A stretch of DNA of 64,000 nucleotides from Pseudomonas sp. B28(2017) (GCF_002113025.1 NZ_NEJH01000007.1:124001-188000); one strand, 5' to 3'. Counted from the stretch's first letter, positions 1 through 9,039 are shown. The notes: generated by a model not told the origin, from the letters alone. Made by a program: numbers and translations.

Positions 1-214
1 AACCCCATTTCATACAAAACCTCCTATAAAGACGCTCGGACAGCGCAGATGTGTTTTTTCTCCGAGGCAACCTGCTTTATCGCTCATCAAACGTGAAATT
101 AGCGTTTTTAATTGTCAAAGTGGCCGGATAATAAGGCGGTCGGGCTGATAAACTGCGCCATTCGCCCATGCTATCGTTTTGATTTTGTAGAAAAAGCCCT
201 TCTGGAGGCGCCTC

Positions 215-517
215 ATGAAATTTATCCATCAGCGCGAGCACCTCAATGAAGACGACATTGTCGTCATTCAATGCTCCCAAATGTGCAACATCCGTTTGAT
301 GAACGACGCCAACTTCCGCAGCTTCAAAAATGGCGGCCGTCACACCTATCACGGCGGTGCATTCGACACGTTTCCGGCGCGCATCACCGCCCCGAGCACC
401 GGTTTCTGGAACATCACGATCGACACCGTCAACCGTCGCCCTATCAGCGTGACCCGCAAACCCAACCTGACGCACTCGATCAAAATCATTCGCCGCTCCA
501 GCTCGAAACTGAGCTGA
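215..517 (+). CDS. DUF1883 domain protein
   Basis: A 100-residue protein beginning MKFIHQREHLNEDDIVV and containing NFRSFKNGGRHTYHGG. I recognise this pattern as the DUF1883 family, a small beta-rich domain of unknown function also found in some TIR-domain proteins. It has no signal peptide or membrane segment, so it is probably cytoplasmic. The start is supported by a GGAGG ribosome site 9 bases upstream. It stands just ahead of another small gene. Family assignment is from memory of the sequence pattern; the function is not known. Confidence 0.85.
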   Translation: MKFIHQREHLNEDDIVVIQCSQMCNIRLMNDANFRSFKNGGRHTYHGGAFDTFPARITAPSTGFWNITIDTVNRRPISVTRKPNLTHSIKIIRRSSSKLS

Positions 518-554
518 ACAGCGAACCCGAAACCAAAGACAGGCAGATACAACC

Positions 555-722
555 GTGGCCCAAACGACCAAGTACGTCATCAAATACAAACTCAACGGTG
601 AGCGCCGCTTCGAGTTTGCCCAGCTTGAACACGGCACCGCAGAAGAAGCCAAAGCGGCGCTGGATGCCATTCATGGACCGGACGACGTCATCAGCGAAAT
701 CAGCGTCAGCAAAGCGCTGTAA
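555..722 (+). CDS. Small conserved-type protein, GTG start
   Basis: A 55-residue reading frame starting with GTG (VAQTTKYVIKYKLNG...) and ending ISEISVSKAL. It follows the DUF1883 gene by 37 bases on the same strand and uses typical Pseudomonas codons. The predicted protein is soluble, with a beta-strand-like start (YVIKYKLNGERRFEF) and an alanine-rich helix, which suggests a small alpha/beta fold. I do not recognise a named family. The GTG start is chosen because there is no upstream ATG in frame near it. It could be cotranscribed with the DUF1883 gene. Confidence 0.55.
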   Translation: MAQTTKYVIKYKLNGERRFEFAQLEHGTAEEAKAALDAIHGPDDVISEISVSKAL

Positions 723-839
723 CGCGATCCGGAGCGACAATGGACGTCGGCTCCCGCTCGCAATTCGACCGCAAGCGCCGGAGTGCCAGCCTCACCCTTG
801 CCCTCCAGACTGGCCACCTCAACAACAAGAGGCCCGGCA

Positions 840-1544
840 ATGAGCGAGCAATATCTGGACAGCCTGGACTGGCCCCGGCTGGAACAGCAACTTGATCAGG
901 ACGGTTGCGCCGTTATCCCGTCACTGTTGAGCCACAAGGCCTGTGATCAGATCAGCGCCTGGTACCCGCGTGCCGAACCCTTTCGCTCGCACGTGGTGAT
1001 GGCTCGCCACGGGTTCGGCCGCGGCGAGTACAAGTATTTCAGCTATCCATTGCCGGACCTCGTGGCCCGCTTGCGCAGCGCGCTCTACCCACGGCTGGTG
1101 CCCATTGCCAATCGCTGGCATGAACAGATGGATCTACCGACCCGCTTTCCAGACTCTCATCAAGCCTTTCTCGAGCGCTGTCATGCCGCTGGTCAGAAGC
1201 GTCCGACGCCGTTGTTGCTGCAATATGGTCCACAGGACTACAACTGCCTGCATCAGGACTTGTACGGTGAGCACGTTTTCCCGCTGCAAGTGGCGATTCT
1301 GCTGTCGGCCCCGGACGAAGACTTCACCGGTGGCGAATTTGTCATGACCGAGCAGCGCCCGCGAATGCAGTCACGCCCGATGGTCATCGGTCTGAAGAAA
1401 GGTGACGGGCTGATATTTGCCGTCAACCAGCGGCCGGTCAAAGGGGTTCGCGGTTATTACCGCGTGACCCTGCGTCACGGCGTGAGTCGCCTGCACAGCG
1501 GCAAACGATATACCCTTGGAATCATCTTTCACGATGCGTTGTGA
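840..1544 (+). CDS. 2OG-Fe(II) dioxygenase (prolyl-4-hydroxylase-like)
   Basis: A 234-residue non-haem iron dioxygenase. The HxD iron pair is His138/Asp140 (CLHQDLYGEH) and the distal His is about residue 213 (LRHGVSRL), followed by a basic KRYTLGI stretch expected to bind 2-oxoglutarate. The fold type is that of the prolyl-4-hydroxylase superfamily. I chose ATG 840 rather than a longer frame from 783 because AGAGG lies 8-9 bases before it. It sits directly upstream of alkB (4-base gap) and near ada, so it likely belongs to the same alkylation-repair or stress group, but its own substrate is not evident. Confidence 0.85.
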   Translation: MSEQYLDSLDWPRLEQQLDQDGCAVIPSLLSHKACDQISAWYPRAEPFRSHVVMARHGFGRGEYKYFSYPLPDLVARLRSALYPRLVPIANRWHEQMDLPTRFPDSHQAFLERCHAAGQKRPTPLLLQYGPQDYNCLHQDLYGEHVFPLQVAILLSAPDEDFTGGEFVMTEQRPRMQSRPMVIGLKKGDGLIFAVNQRPVKGVRGYYRVTLRHGVSRLHSGKRYTLGIIFHDAL

Positions 1545-1548
1545 CCCC

Positions 1549-2214
1549 ATGAACCCGCTGACCCATGACCTGTTTGCCGATGTCGAGCCAGAGCAACAGC
1601 CCAGGCGTGAGCAGATCGGCGAACAGTCCTATGTGCTCAGAGGCTTCGCCCTGCCCTGGCTTGAGCGTTTGATGCCCGCCCTGGAGGCGGTGCTGGCGGC
1701 CGCGCCGTTTCGGCAGATGATCACGCCCGGCGGTTTTACCATGTCGGTCGCCCTGAGCAGTTGTGGCACATTCGGCTGGACCACTGACCGCAGCGGGTAT
1801 CGGTACACCCGCCACGATCCGCAGACCGGCCAGCCCTGGCCAAAGATGCCCGAGGTGTTTCTGCAATTGGCGCAAGCGGCGGCGCAGGCAGCAGGGTTCA
1901 CCGGATTTGCGCCGGACTCCTGCCTGATCAACCGTTACATCCCCGGGGCAAAAATGTCATTGCATCAGGATAAGGACGAGCATTCCTACACAGCCCCTAT
2001 CGTTTCGGTATCGCTGGGCTTGCCGGCGATGTTCCTGTTCGGCGGCTTTGCACGCAGCGACAAAAACCAGCGCATCCCCCTGCTGCATGGCGACATCGTG
2101 GTCTGGGGTGGTGTGGATCGCCTGCGCTATCACGGCGTGTTGCCGATCAAGGACGGCCATCACCCGAGACTCGGCGAGCAACGCATCAACTTCACCTTCC
2201 GTACCGCCGGATAA
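1549..2214 (+). CDS. alkB: Alkylated DNA repair dioxygenase AlkB
   Basis: A 221-residue 2OG-Fe(II) oxygenase of the AlkB family, which removes methyl groups from N1-methyladenine and N3-methylcytosine by oxidative demethylation. Diagnostic features are LINRYIPGAKMSLHQDKDE (HxD iron ligands), a WGGVDRLRYHGV segment with the distal His, and a C-terminal RINFTFR with the 2OG-binding arginines. The start ATG lies 4 bases after the stop of the preceding dioxygenase, indicating cotranscription. ada follows 87 bases downstream, a natural pairing for adaptive response to alkylation. Confidence 0.93.
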   Translation: MNPLTHDLFADVEPEQQPRREQIGEQSYVLRGFALPWLERLMPALEAVLAAAPFRQMITPGGFTMSVALSSCGTFGWTTDRSGYRYTRHDPQTGQPWPKMPEVFLQLAQAAAQAAGFTGFAPDSCLINRYIPGAKMSLHQDKDEHSYTAPIVSVSLGLPAMFLFGGFARSDKNQRIPLLHGDIVVWGGVDRLRYHGVLPIKDGHHPRLGEQRINFTFRTAG

Positions 2215-2301
2215 AGACTTCGAATTTGACCGCAAGCGCCGGAGTGTGGGGGAATTGCCCCATGGTTAATGTGCAGGCAACCCCTCAAAGGATGTGACGC
2301 C

Positions 2302-3366
2302 ATGACTAGCCAATCGAGCAAGATCAGCACCGAAAACGATCCACGCTGGGCCGCCGTGGTCGCCCGTGATCCCAAGGCTGACGGGCAGTTTGTCTATGCC
2401 GTGAAAACCACAGGCATCTACTGCAACCCCAGCAGCCTCGCGCGCCTGCCCAAACCACACAATGTCGAATTCTTCGATAGCGCCGAACAGGCACGGGCCG
2501 CGGGTTATCGTCCGAGCAAACGCGCGACCAAAGATCAGAGCGAACTCGCCGCGCAACATGCCGCCACCGTGGCCGCCGCGTGCCGTCAGATCGAAAGCGC
2601 GGAAACGCTGCCTGCCCTGGGCGAATTGGCCGAGGCTGCGGGACTGAGCAGTTTCCACTTCCATCGCGTGTTCAAATCCGTCACCGGCCTGACGCCCAAG
2701 GGCTACGCCGACGCTCATCGTTCACGCAAGGTGCGCGAGCGCCTGGCGGATGGTGGCTCGGTGACCGATGCCCTGTACGACGCCGGCTTCAACTCCAACA
2801 GTCGATTTTATGAAGCGGCAGACCACTTGCTCGGAATGAAACCCGGGGACTACCGCGCGGCCGGTCAAAACAATGACATTCGCTTTGCCGTCGGCCAGTG
2901 CTCGCTGGGGGCGATACTGGTGGCGCAGAGTGAGCGCGGGGTCTGTGCGATCCTGCTGGGCGATGATCCGCACCAACTGGTCTGTGATCTGCAAGACAAA
3001 TTCCGGCGTGCCAACCTGATCGGTGCCGATCATCAATTCGAGCAATTGATTGCCAGGGTCGTTGGCTTTATCGAGGCGCCGGCCATTGGCCTTGACTTGC
3101 CTCTGGACGTGCGCGGCACGGTGTTTCAGGAGCGTGTCTGGCAAGCGCTGCGGGAAATTCCCGTTGGTAGCACGGCCAGCTACGCCGACGTCGCCCAGCG
3201 CATCGGCTCGCCAAAAGCCGTTCGCGCCGTGGCTCAAGCCTGCGGCGCGAACAACCTGGCCGTGGCGATCCCGTGCCATCGCGTGGTGCGCAGCGATGGC
3301 CACCTGTCGGGCTATCGCTGGGGTGTCGAGCGCAAACGCCAGTTGCTGGAACGCGAGTCGCAGTAA
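2302..3366 (+). CDS. ada: Ada-type regulator / O6-methylguanine-DNA methyltransferase
   Basis: A 354-residue protein with an N-terminal Ada domain (residues 1-80), an AraC-type helix-turn-helix (about 85-185) and a C-terminal methyltransferase with the acceptor motif VAIPCHRVV. The N-domain is odd. In E. coli Ada four cysteines (38, 42, 69, 72) hold zinc; here only the first is present (Cys41), and the other positions are Ser45, Ser72 and Ala75. The phosphotriester-sensing switch is therefore probably lost or altered, while the O6-methylguanine repair site is intact. ATG 2302 is preferred over a frame from 2269 because AAAGGA precedes it. It converges on the next gene with no gap. Confidence 0.9.
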   Translation: MTSQSSKISTENDPRWAAVVARDPKADGQFVYAVKTTGIYCNPSSLARLPKPHNVEFFDSAEQARAAGYRPSKRATKDQSELAAQHAATVAAACRQIESAETLPALGELAEAAGLSSFHFHRVFKSVTGLTPKGYADAHRSRKVRERLADGGSVTDALYDAGFNSNSRFYEAADHLLGMKPGDYRAAGQNNDIRFAVGQCSLGAILVAQSERGVCAILLGDDPHQLVCDLQDKFRRANLIGADHQFEQLIARVVGFIEAPAIGLDLPLDVRGTVFQERVWQALREIPVGSTASYADVAQRIGSPKAVRAVAQACGANNLAVAIPCHRVVRSDGHLSGYRWGVERKRQLLERESQ

Positions 3367-4350
3367 TCAGCGATTCACATCCACCACCACGCGCCCGCGC
3401 AACTGCCCGGCAAGCAAGCGCGGCGCGGCTTCGATGGCTTCGCTCAGACCGATTTCGTGACTGATCAACGGCAACAGGTTGAAGTCCAGATCCTTGGCCA
3501 GTCGAGCCCAGGCCTCCACGCGCCTGGCTTTGGGCTGGGTCACGCTGTTGATACCGGCCAGGGTCACACCGCGCAAAATGAACGGTGCAACGGATGCCGG
3601 AAAGTCCATGCCCTGGGCCAAACCGCATGCCGCGACGGTGCCATTGGCCTTGGTGCTGGCGCAAGCATTGGCCAGGGTGTGGCTACCGACCGAATCGATG
3701 ACCGCCGCCCAACGCTCTTTGGCCAACGGCTTGCCTGGCTCGGACAACGTGGCACGGTCGATGATCTCACCAGCGCCCAGTTGCTTCAGGTAGTCATGCT
3801 CCGACGTACGTCCTGTGGATGCGACTACCCGATAGCCGAGCCTGTTCAACAACGCGATGGCGAAACTGCCGACGCCACCGTTGGCGCCGGTCACCAGTAT
3901 TTCGCCTCGCTCAGGCGTCACCCCGTTGTGCTCCAGAGCCAGGATGCACAGCATGGCCGTGTAGCCCGCCGTACCGATGGCCATCGCCTGGGCAGCGGTA
4001 AACGCTGTCGGCAGCGGTATCAGCCAGTCACCGTTCAGGCGAGCCTTCTGCGCCAATCCGCCCCAATGTCCTTCACCCACACCCCAGCCATTGAGCAGCA
4101 CCTGATCACCGACTTTATAGTCCGGGTGCCCGCTGACTTCGACGACACCAGCCAGGTCGATGCCCGGCACCATCGGGAATTTGCGCACCACCGGACTGCT
4201 GCCGGTGATCGCCAGGCCGTCCTTGAAATTCAGCGTGCTATAGGCAACACGCACCGTGACATCGCCCTCGGGTAACTGATCGTCCTGGATCTCTTGCAGT
4301 GTGGCCCGGTAACCGCTGTCGTCTTTGTCGATCAAAATGCCTTTGAACAT
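3367..4350 (-). CDS. acuI: MDR-family NADPH oxidoreductase (AcuI/YhdH type)
   Basis: A 327-residue medium-chain dehydrogenase/reductase without zinc ligands. It shows LNFKDGLAITG, the GIDLAGVV core and a NADPH-binding TGANGGVGSFAI Rossmann motif at about residues 150-160. The overall pattern matches AcuI/YhdH, which reduces acryloyl-CoA to propionyl-CoA; the broader family reduces quinones and enones. Cytoplasmic. It is convergent with ada, the two stop codons abutting. Substrate is inferred from family resemblance only. Confidence 0.85.
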   Translation of the reverse strand: MFKGILIDKDDSGYRATLQEIQDDQLPEGDVTVRVAYSTLNFKDGLAITGSSPVVRKFPMVPGIDLAGVVEVSGHPDYKVGDQVLLNGWGVGEGHWGGLAQKARLNGDWLIPLPTAFTAAQAMAIGTAGYTAMLCILALEHNGVTPERGEILVTGANGGVGSFAIALLNRLGYRVVASTGRTSEHDYLKQLGAGEIIDRATLSEPGKPLAKERWAAVIDSVGSHTLANACASTKANGTVAACGLAQGMDFPASVAPFILRGVTLAGINSVTQPKARRVEAWARLAKDLDFNLLPLISHEIGLSEAIEAAPRLLAGQLRGRVVVDVNR

Positions 4351-4609
4351 GACGGCCTCTCAATGGAATCAGTCTGGTTGTGGTGCAATTGAAATAACAC
4401 ATGACAACAGATTGCCGTACCCGACTTTAAGCCAACCGGGCAAACCACCCAACCCCGGTATTCATGATCACAATGGCGACGGTGGAGGTTTCCATCGACG
4501 CTGAAGAAAACCGGACCCGCCGAAATGACGACTGGCCTTGCACCGGCCGTTGCGTTACAAATCCTGTTCTACCGTCCCAGCCCTGCTTCAACGTCGGAGA
4601 ACACTGCAC

Positions 4610-5677
4610 ATGAACCAATGGCCAGATACCCGCATCCTTGACCTGCTCGGGATCGAACTGCCGATCATTCAGGGGCCGATGGCCGGTGCCACGAACTCGT
4701 CCATGGTGATTGCAGCCTGCAATGCCGGCGGGTTGGGCTCGATGCCAGCAGCGATGCTCAGCACCGATCAATTGCGCGAAGAACTGAAAACGATCCGCCA
4801 ACACACCCAGCGCCCGATCAACGTCAACTTCTTCTGTCATCAGCCTCCAGCCCCTGATGAACAACGCGCGCAAGAGTGGAAAAACCTGCTGCAACCCTAC
4901 TACCAGGAACTCGGTGTCGATTTCGATGCGCCAACGCCCGTGTCCAACCGGGCGCCGTTCGATCACGCAGCCTGCGAAGTGGTCGAAGCGTTTCGCCCTG
5001 AAGTGGTGAGCTTCCACTTTGGCCTGCCGGAAAAATCCCTGCTCGACCGGGTCAAGGCCACGGGTGCCAAAGTGCTGTCCTCGGCCACCACCGTCGCAGA
5101 AGCGGTGTGGCTCGAGCAGCATGGCTGCGATGCAATCATTGCCATGGGCTACGAAGCCGGGGGCCATCGCGGGATGTTTCTCAGCGATGACCTGAGCAGC
5201 CAGGTGGGGACGTTCGCCCTGGTGCCACAAGTGGTCGATGCGGTGAAAGTGCCGGTGATTGCCGCTGGTGGCATCGCTGACGCACGAGGTGTCGCCGCCG
5301 CCTTCATGCTGGGCGCTTCGGCGGTACAGGTGGGTACGGCCTACCTGTTCACGCCAGAGGCCAGGGTCAGCCCGTCCCATCACAAAGCGTTGCGCACCGC
5401 CAAAGAAAGCGAGACGGCGATTACCAACTTGTTCACCGGTCGCCCGGCCCGGGGCATCCTCAATCGGGTGATGCGTGAACTGGGGCCCATGAGCGCCAAG
5501 GCACCGGCGTTCCCCCTGGCCGGTGGCGCGCTGATGCCGCTGCGGGCCAAAGGCGAGGCAGACTTCAGCAACCTCTGGGCCGGCCAGGCATTTACCCTTG
5601 GGGTCGAATTGTCCACCGCGGCACTGACTCGACAACTGGCGGAAGAAGGATTAGCGAGACTGCTACGGCGGCCCTGA
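4610..5677 (+). CDS. Nitronate monooxygenase / FMN-dependent 2-nitropropane dioxygenase family
   Basis: A 355-residue TIM-barrel flavoprotein. The N-terminus (LDLLGIELPIIQGPMAG) and the segments AMGYEAGGHRG and VPVIAAGGIADARGVAAAFMLGASAVQVGTAYL are the FMN-binding hallmarks of the NMO/2-nitropropane dioxygenase family, which oxidises alkyl nitronates such as propionate-3-nitronate. ATG 4610 is used, preceded by a CGGAGAA purine stretch. It is divergent from the acuI-like gene across 259 bases and appears monocistronic. The family also contains NADH:quinone reductases, so the physiological substrate is uncertain. Confidence 0.87.
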   Translation: MNQWPDTRILDLLGIELPIIQGPMAGATNSSMVIAACNAGGLGSMPAAMLSTDQLREELKTIRQHTQRPINVNFFCHQPPAPDEQRAQEWKNLLQPYYQELGVDFDAPTPVSNRAPFDHAACEVVEAFRPEVVSFHFGLPEKSLLDRVKATGAKVLSSATTVAEAVWLEQHGCDAIIAMGYEAGGHRGMFLSDDLSSQVGTFALVPQVVDAVKVPVIAAGGIADARGVAAAFMLGASAVQVGTAYLFTPEARVSPSHHKALRTAKESETAITNLFTGRPARGILNRVMRELGPMSAKAPAFPLAGGALMPLRAKGEADFSNLWAGQAFTLGVELSTAALTRQLAEEGLARLLRRP

Positions 5678-5738
5678 GCCTCACTTGCGTTAGAACTGTA
5701 TACAATTTTATGACAGCACATTCCGTTTAAAGGCAATC

Positions 5739-5764
5739 CGCTATATATTTCCGTACATAACGAT
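5739..5764 (+). promoter_or_regulatory. ModE-type molybdate operator
   Basis: CGCTATATA, six bases (TTTCCG), then TACATAACGAT. This matches the known ModE consensus of two CGNTATATA-type inverted half-sites separated by 6-7 bases with one mismatch in the right arm. It lies 38 bases before the modA start, consistent with ModE-molybdate repression of modABC. No modE gene is in the window. Confidence 0.8.
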
Positions 5765-5801
5765 TCACCTCTGCTGCAATTGCCTTTAACGGAGCCGTTT
5801 C

Positions 5802-6569
5802 ATGACCATTCGTGCCTCACGTTTTGCCCCCGCCTGCCTGGCGAGCCTTGTCGCTGTATTTGCCTTCGGCTCAGCCCAGGCGGACGAAGTCCAGGTGGCT
5901 GTCGCTGCCAACTTCACCGCCCCCATCCAGGCCATCGCTGCTGATTTTGAAAAAGACACCGGGCATAAACTGGTCACCTCCTCTGGTGCTACCGGTCAGT
6001 TCTACACCCAGATCAAAAACGGCGCGCCGTTCGAAGTGTTCCTCTCGGCGGATGACAGCACCCCGCAAAAACTTGAAGCCGAAGGCGAAACCGTCAAGGG
6101 TTCGCGCTTCACCTATGCGGTCGGTACCCTGGCGCTGTGGTCGGCCAAAGAAGGCTACGTCGATGCCAAGGGCGATGTGCTGAAAAAGAACGAATACCAG
6201 CACCTGTCCATCGCCAACCCGAAGGCCGCGCCTTATGGCCTGGCGGCTACCCAGGTGCTGGCTAAAGAAGGGCTGAGCGACAAGGTCAAGGACAAGATCG
6301 TTGAAGGCCAGAACATCACCCAGGCCTACCAATTCGTCTCCACCGGCAACGCCGAGCTGGGTTTTGTCGCCCTGTCGCAGATCTACAAGGACGGCAAGAT
6401 CACCAGCGGTTCGGCCTGGATCGTTCCGGCCAGCCTGCACGACCCGATCAAACAGGACGCCGTGATTCTCAACAAGGGCAAGGACAACCCGGCCGCCAAG
6501 GCATTGGTTGACTACCTCAAGGGACCGAAAGCGGCAGCTGTCATCAAATCCTATGGCTACGAAATCTGA
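5802..6569 (+). CDS. modA: Molybdate ABC transporter substrate-binding protein
   Basis: A 255-residue periplasmic protein. Residues 1-26 are a signal peptide ending FGSAQADE, followed by VQVAVAANFTAPIQAIAADFEKDTG and SSGATGQFYTQI, the ModA signature segments that coordinate molybdate or tungstate. It delivers the oxyanion to ModB/ModC. An AACGGAGC ribosome site precedes the start. Its TGA overlaps the ATG of modB. A ModE operator lies just upstream. Confidence 0.96.
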   Translation: MTIRASRFAPACLASLVAVFAFGSAQADEVQVAVAANFTAPIQAIAADFEKDTGHKLVTSSGATGQFYTQIKNGAPFEVFLSADDSTPQKLEAEGETVKGSRFTYAVGTLALWSAKEGYVDAKGDVLKKNEYQHLSIANPKAAPYGLAATQVLAKEGLSDKVKDKIVEGQNITQAYQFVSTGNAELGFVALSQIYKDGKITSGSAWIVPASLHDPIKQDAVILNKGKDNPAAKALVDYLKGPKAAAVIKSYGYEI

Positions 6570-7249
6570 TGTCGCTATCGAGTGCCGATGTTTCCGCCAT
6601 TTGGCTGACGCTGAAACTGGCGTCCCTGACGACCGTCATCCTGCTGATTGTCGGCACTCCGATTGCGTTATGGCTTGCGCGCACCCGCTCCTGGTTGCGC
6701 GGCCCGGTCGGGGCGATGGTCGCCCTGCCCCTGGTGCTGCCGCCGACGGTGATTGGCTTTTATCTGTTGCTGGCGCTCGGCCCTCACGGGTACATCGGGC
6801 AACTCACCCGATCACTCGGCCTTGGCACCCTCACTTTCAGTTTTGCAGGGCTGGTCATCGGTTCGGTGTTGTATTCGATGCCGTTCGTGGTCCAGCCGCT
6901 GCAAAACGCTTTTTCCGCAATCGGCACGCGCCCGCTCGAAGTGGCCGCGACGTTGCGGGCCAATCCCTGGGACACCTTTTTCAACGTGACACTGCCCCTG
7001 GCCCGGCCCGGTGTCATTACTGCCGCCATTCTCGGCTTCGCCCACACCGTCGGCGAGTTCGGCGTGGTGCTGATGATCGGCGGCAATATTCCCGAAAAGA
7101 CCCGCGTGGTCTCGGTGCAGATCTACGATCACGTCGAAGCCATGGAATACGCCCAGGCCCATTGGTTGGCCGGGGCGATGCTGGTGTTCTCGTTTGCCGT
7201 CTTGCTGGCGCTGTACTCCAGCCGTAAAACCAAAACGGGCTGGAGCTGA
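6569..7249 (+). CDS. modB: Molybdate ABC transporter permease
   Basis: A 226-residue inner-membrane permease with about five hydrophobic spans and the ABC-permease EAA-type loop (LEVAATLRANPWDTFFNVTLPLARPG, about residues 128-153) that docks on ModC. The start codon overlaps the modA stop (TGATG), so translation is probably coupled. Length is normal for ModB. Confidence 0.96.
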   Translation: MSLSSADVSAIWLTLKLASLTTVILLIVGTPIALWLARTRSWLRGPVGAMVALPLVLPPTVIGFYLLLALGPHGYIGQLTRSLGLGTLTFSFAGLVIGSVLYSMPFVVQPLQNAFSAIGTRPLEVAATLRANPWDTFFNVTLPLARPGVITAAILGFAHTVGEFGVVLMIGGNIPEKTRVVSVQIYDHVEAMEYAQAHWLAGAMLVFSFAVLLALYSSRKTKTGWS

Positions 7250-7252
7250 CCG

Positions 7253-8332
7253 ATGATTCAAATGCGTCTGACACTACGTTACCCGGGCTTCACCCTGGAC
7301 GTCGACCTGCAACTGCCGGGCCGTGGTGTCACGGCACTCTACGGTCATTCCGGTTCGGGCAAGACCACGTGCCTGCGCTGCATCGCCGGTCTGGAACGGG
7401 CCGACCACGCTTTTATCCAGGTCAACGATGACGTCTGGCAAGACAGCGAAAACAAGGTTTTCGTCGCGCCACACAAGCGCGCGCTGGGCTACGTGTTTCA
7501 GGAAGCCAGCCTGTTTCCTCATCTGTCGGTGCTGGCCAACCTGGAGTTCGGTCTCAAGCGCATCCCGAAGCCGCAGCGCCAGGTCGACATGGCTCACGCC
7601 ACTGAGTTGCTGGGCATCAGCCATTTGCTGGACCGGCACCCACAACACCTTTCGGGCGGTGAACGGCAGCGCGTCGGCATCGCCCGCGCCTTGCTCACCA
7701 GCCCGAAACTGTTGTTGATGGACGAACCGCTGGCCGCGCTGGATGCCCAACGCAAAAGTGAAATCCTGCCCTACCTGCAACGCCTGCACGATGAGCTCGA
7801 TATCCCGGTGCTGTACGTCAGCCACTCCCAGGATGAAGTCGCGCGGCTGGCTGACCATATCGTGTTGCTCAGCAACGGCAAGGCACTGGCCAGCGGCCCG
7901 ATCGGCCAGACCCTGGCGCGCCTCGACTTGCCGCTGGCGATGGGGGATGACGCCGGCGTGGTGATCGAAGGTCGCGTCAGCGCCTATGACGCCGACTATC
8001 AATTGCTGAGCCTGCAACTGCCCGACACCACCCTCATCATTCGTGTGCCTCATACACCGCTGGATGTGGGCCAGGCACTGCGCTGCAAGGTCCAGGCGCG
8101 AGATGTGAGCCTGAGCCTGCACGGCGCCGGGCAAAGCAGCATCCTCAATCGCCTGCCGGTTACCGTGGTCAGTGAAATGAACGCCGACAACGCCGCCCAT
8201 GTGCTGATTCGCCTGGACGCCGCCGGCACGCCACTGCTCGCACGCATCACACGTTATTCCCGCGATCAACTCAACGTCCACCCTGGCCAGCAACTCTGGG
8301 CGCAAATCAAAGCGGTTGCGGTGCTGGCGTAA
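7253..8332 (+). CDS. modC: Molybdate ABC transporter ATP-binding protein
   Basis: A 359-residue ATPase. Walker A is GHSGSGKTT (about residues 31-39), the ABC signature is LSGGERQR, Walker B is LLMDEPLAALD, and the switch histidine is in VSHSQDE. Residues from about 290 onward form the TOBE domain typical of ModC, which binds oxyanion for feedback inhibition. It follows modB after 3 bases and completes the modABC operon. Cytoplasmic face of the inner membrane. Confidence 0.96.
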   Translation: MIQMRLTLRYPGFTLDVDLQLPGRGVTALYGHSGSGKTTCLRCIAGLERADHAFIQVNDDVWQDSENKVFVAPHKRALGYVFQEASLFPHLSVLANLEFGLKRIPKPQRQVDMAHATELLGISHLLDRHPQHLSGGERQRVGIARALLTSPKLLLMDEPLAALDAQRKSEILPYLQRLHDELDIPVLYVSHSQDEVARLADHIVLLSNGKALASGPIGQTLARLDLPLAMGDDAGVVIEGRVSAYDADYQLLSLQLPDTTLIIRVPHTPLDVGQALRCKVQARDVSLSLHGAGQSSILNRLPVTVVSEMNADNAAHVLIRLDAAGTPLLARITRYSRDQLNVHPGQQLWAQIKAVAVLA

Positions 8333-8456
8333 ATCCGGCGACATGCCTGCACCGGGGCCGGCAGCGCCTGAACCGACGAACTGACCTGCCTGTTTTTTGC
8401 ACGATCACCAATGGCTTCTATAGTTGTTGTGAACAGGAATCCGCTGCGCAGACGCC

Positions 8457-8678
8457 ATGGAAGACTTTTTCGTCGTGAAGCGTTGCAACAAGATCATCAT
8501 CCACGGTCGCCGTGCGGGTGAAAATGACCACCCGCCACCGGATGCCGCGGCCTGGTATCGCATCGCCGATACCCGCACCCAAGGCTTCATCGGGGATGGC
8601 TACGATGTTGAAGAGGACGCTCTGCGTGTTTGCCGGCAGTTGAATGCCAAATCGCAAGTGACAGCCCGACAAGGCTGA
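8457..8678 (+). CDS. Small hypothetical protein
   Basis: A 73-residue frame (MEDFFVVKRCNKIIIHGRRAGENDHPP...). It is charged, has no signal peptide or membrane segment, and has codon use like its neighbours. The central AAWYRIADTRTQGFIGDGYDVEEDALRVCRQLN reads like a compact alpha/beta domain. I have no family name for it. It lies 124 bases after modC and may have its own promoter. Confidence 0.5.
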   Translation: MEDFFVVKRCNKIIIHGRRAGENDHPPPDAAAWYRIADTRTQGFIGDGYDVEEDALRVCRQLNAKSQVTARQG

Positions 8679-8745
8679 CGGCCTGTCACCACTTTTTAAC
8701 GGGGCTATACTGAAATGGCTGAAGGATCAGCGACCCCATCGGCAG

Positions 8746-8770
8746 AAAGCTCGCTCCAGGCGGGCTTTTT
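8746..8770 (+). terminator. Terminator-like hairpin ahead of the 8809 gene
   Basis: AAAGCTCGC, loop TCCAG, GCGGGCTTTTT: an inverted repeat with a T-run on the plus strand. It may terminate transcription from the 8457 gene or attenuate entry into the small gene at 8809. Confidence 0.6.
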
Positions 8771-8808
8771 GCTGCCACACCCAGGTTTCTTGAACGGAGG
8801 TGTCTCCC

Positions 8809-9039
8809 ATGTCCGAAAAAGAGTCCATCACCACCCTGCTCACCTTGCTGGACGCCCGTCAGGTCCGCCTGGCTGCGGCTTGCAAGGAAATCGCCGACTG
8901 GGTCGACCATCAAGGCGGGCACCCAACCGCCCTCAGAATTCGTGATCGCCTGAACGACATCGAGAAGGACACGCCGCTGATCCGGAACACGCTGTCGTCT
9001 CTTAAACCTGTCGACCGGCCTCTGCCTCGGTTCAGATGA
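8809..9039 (+). CDS. Small protein, WVxxQG family, copy 1
   Basis: A 76-residue helical protein starting MSEKESITTLLTLLDARQ, with a strong ACGGAGGTG ribosome site 6 bases before ATG 8809. It is a paralogue of the 69-residue protein at 32651-32860. Both share L-L-x-x-L-x-x-x-Q, AAxxE(I/L)xxWVxxQG, an RxxLxxI segment and a terminal ...IxxxL. No signal peptide. Function unknown. Flanked by terminator-like hairpins on both sides, so it is expressed as a single unit. Confidence 0.75.
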   Translation: MSEKESITTLLTLLDARQVRLAAACKEIADWVDHQGGHPTALRIRDRLNDIEKDTPLIRNTLSSLKPVDRPLPRFR

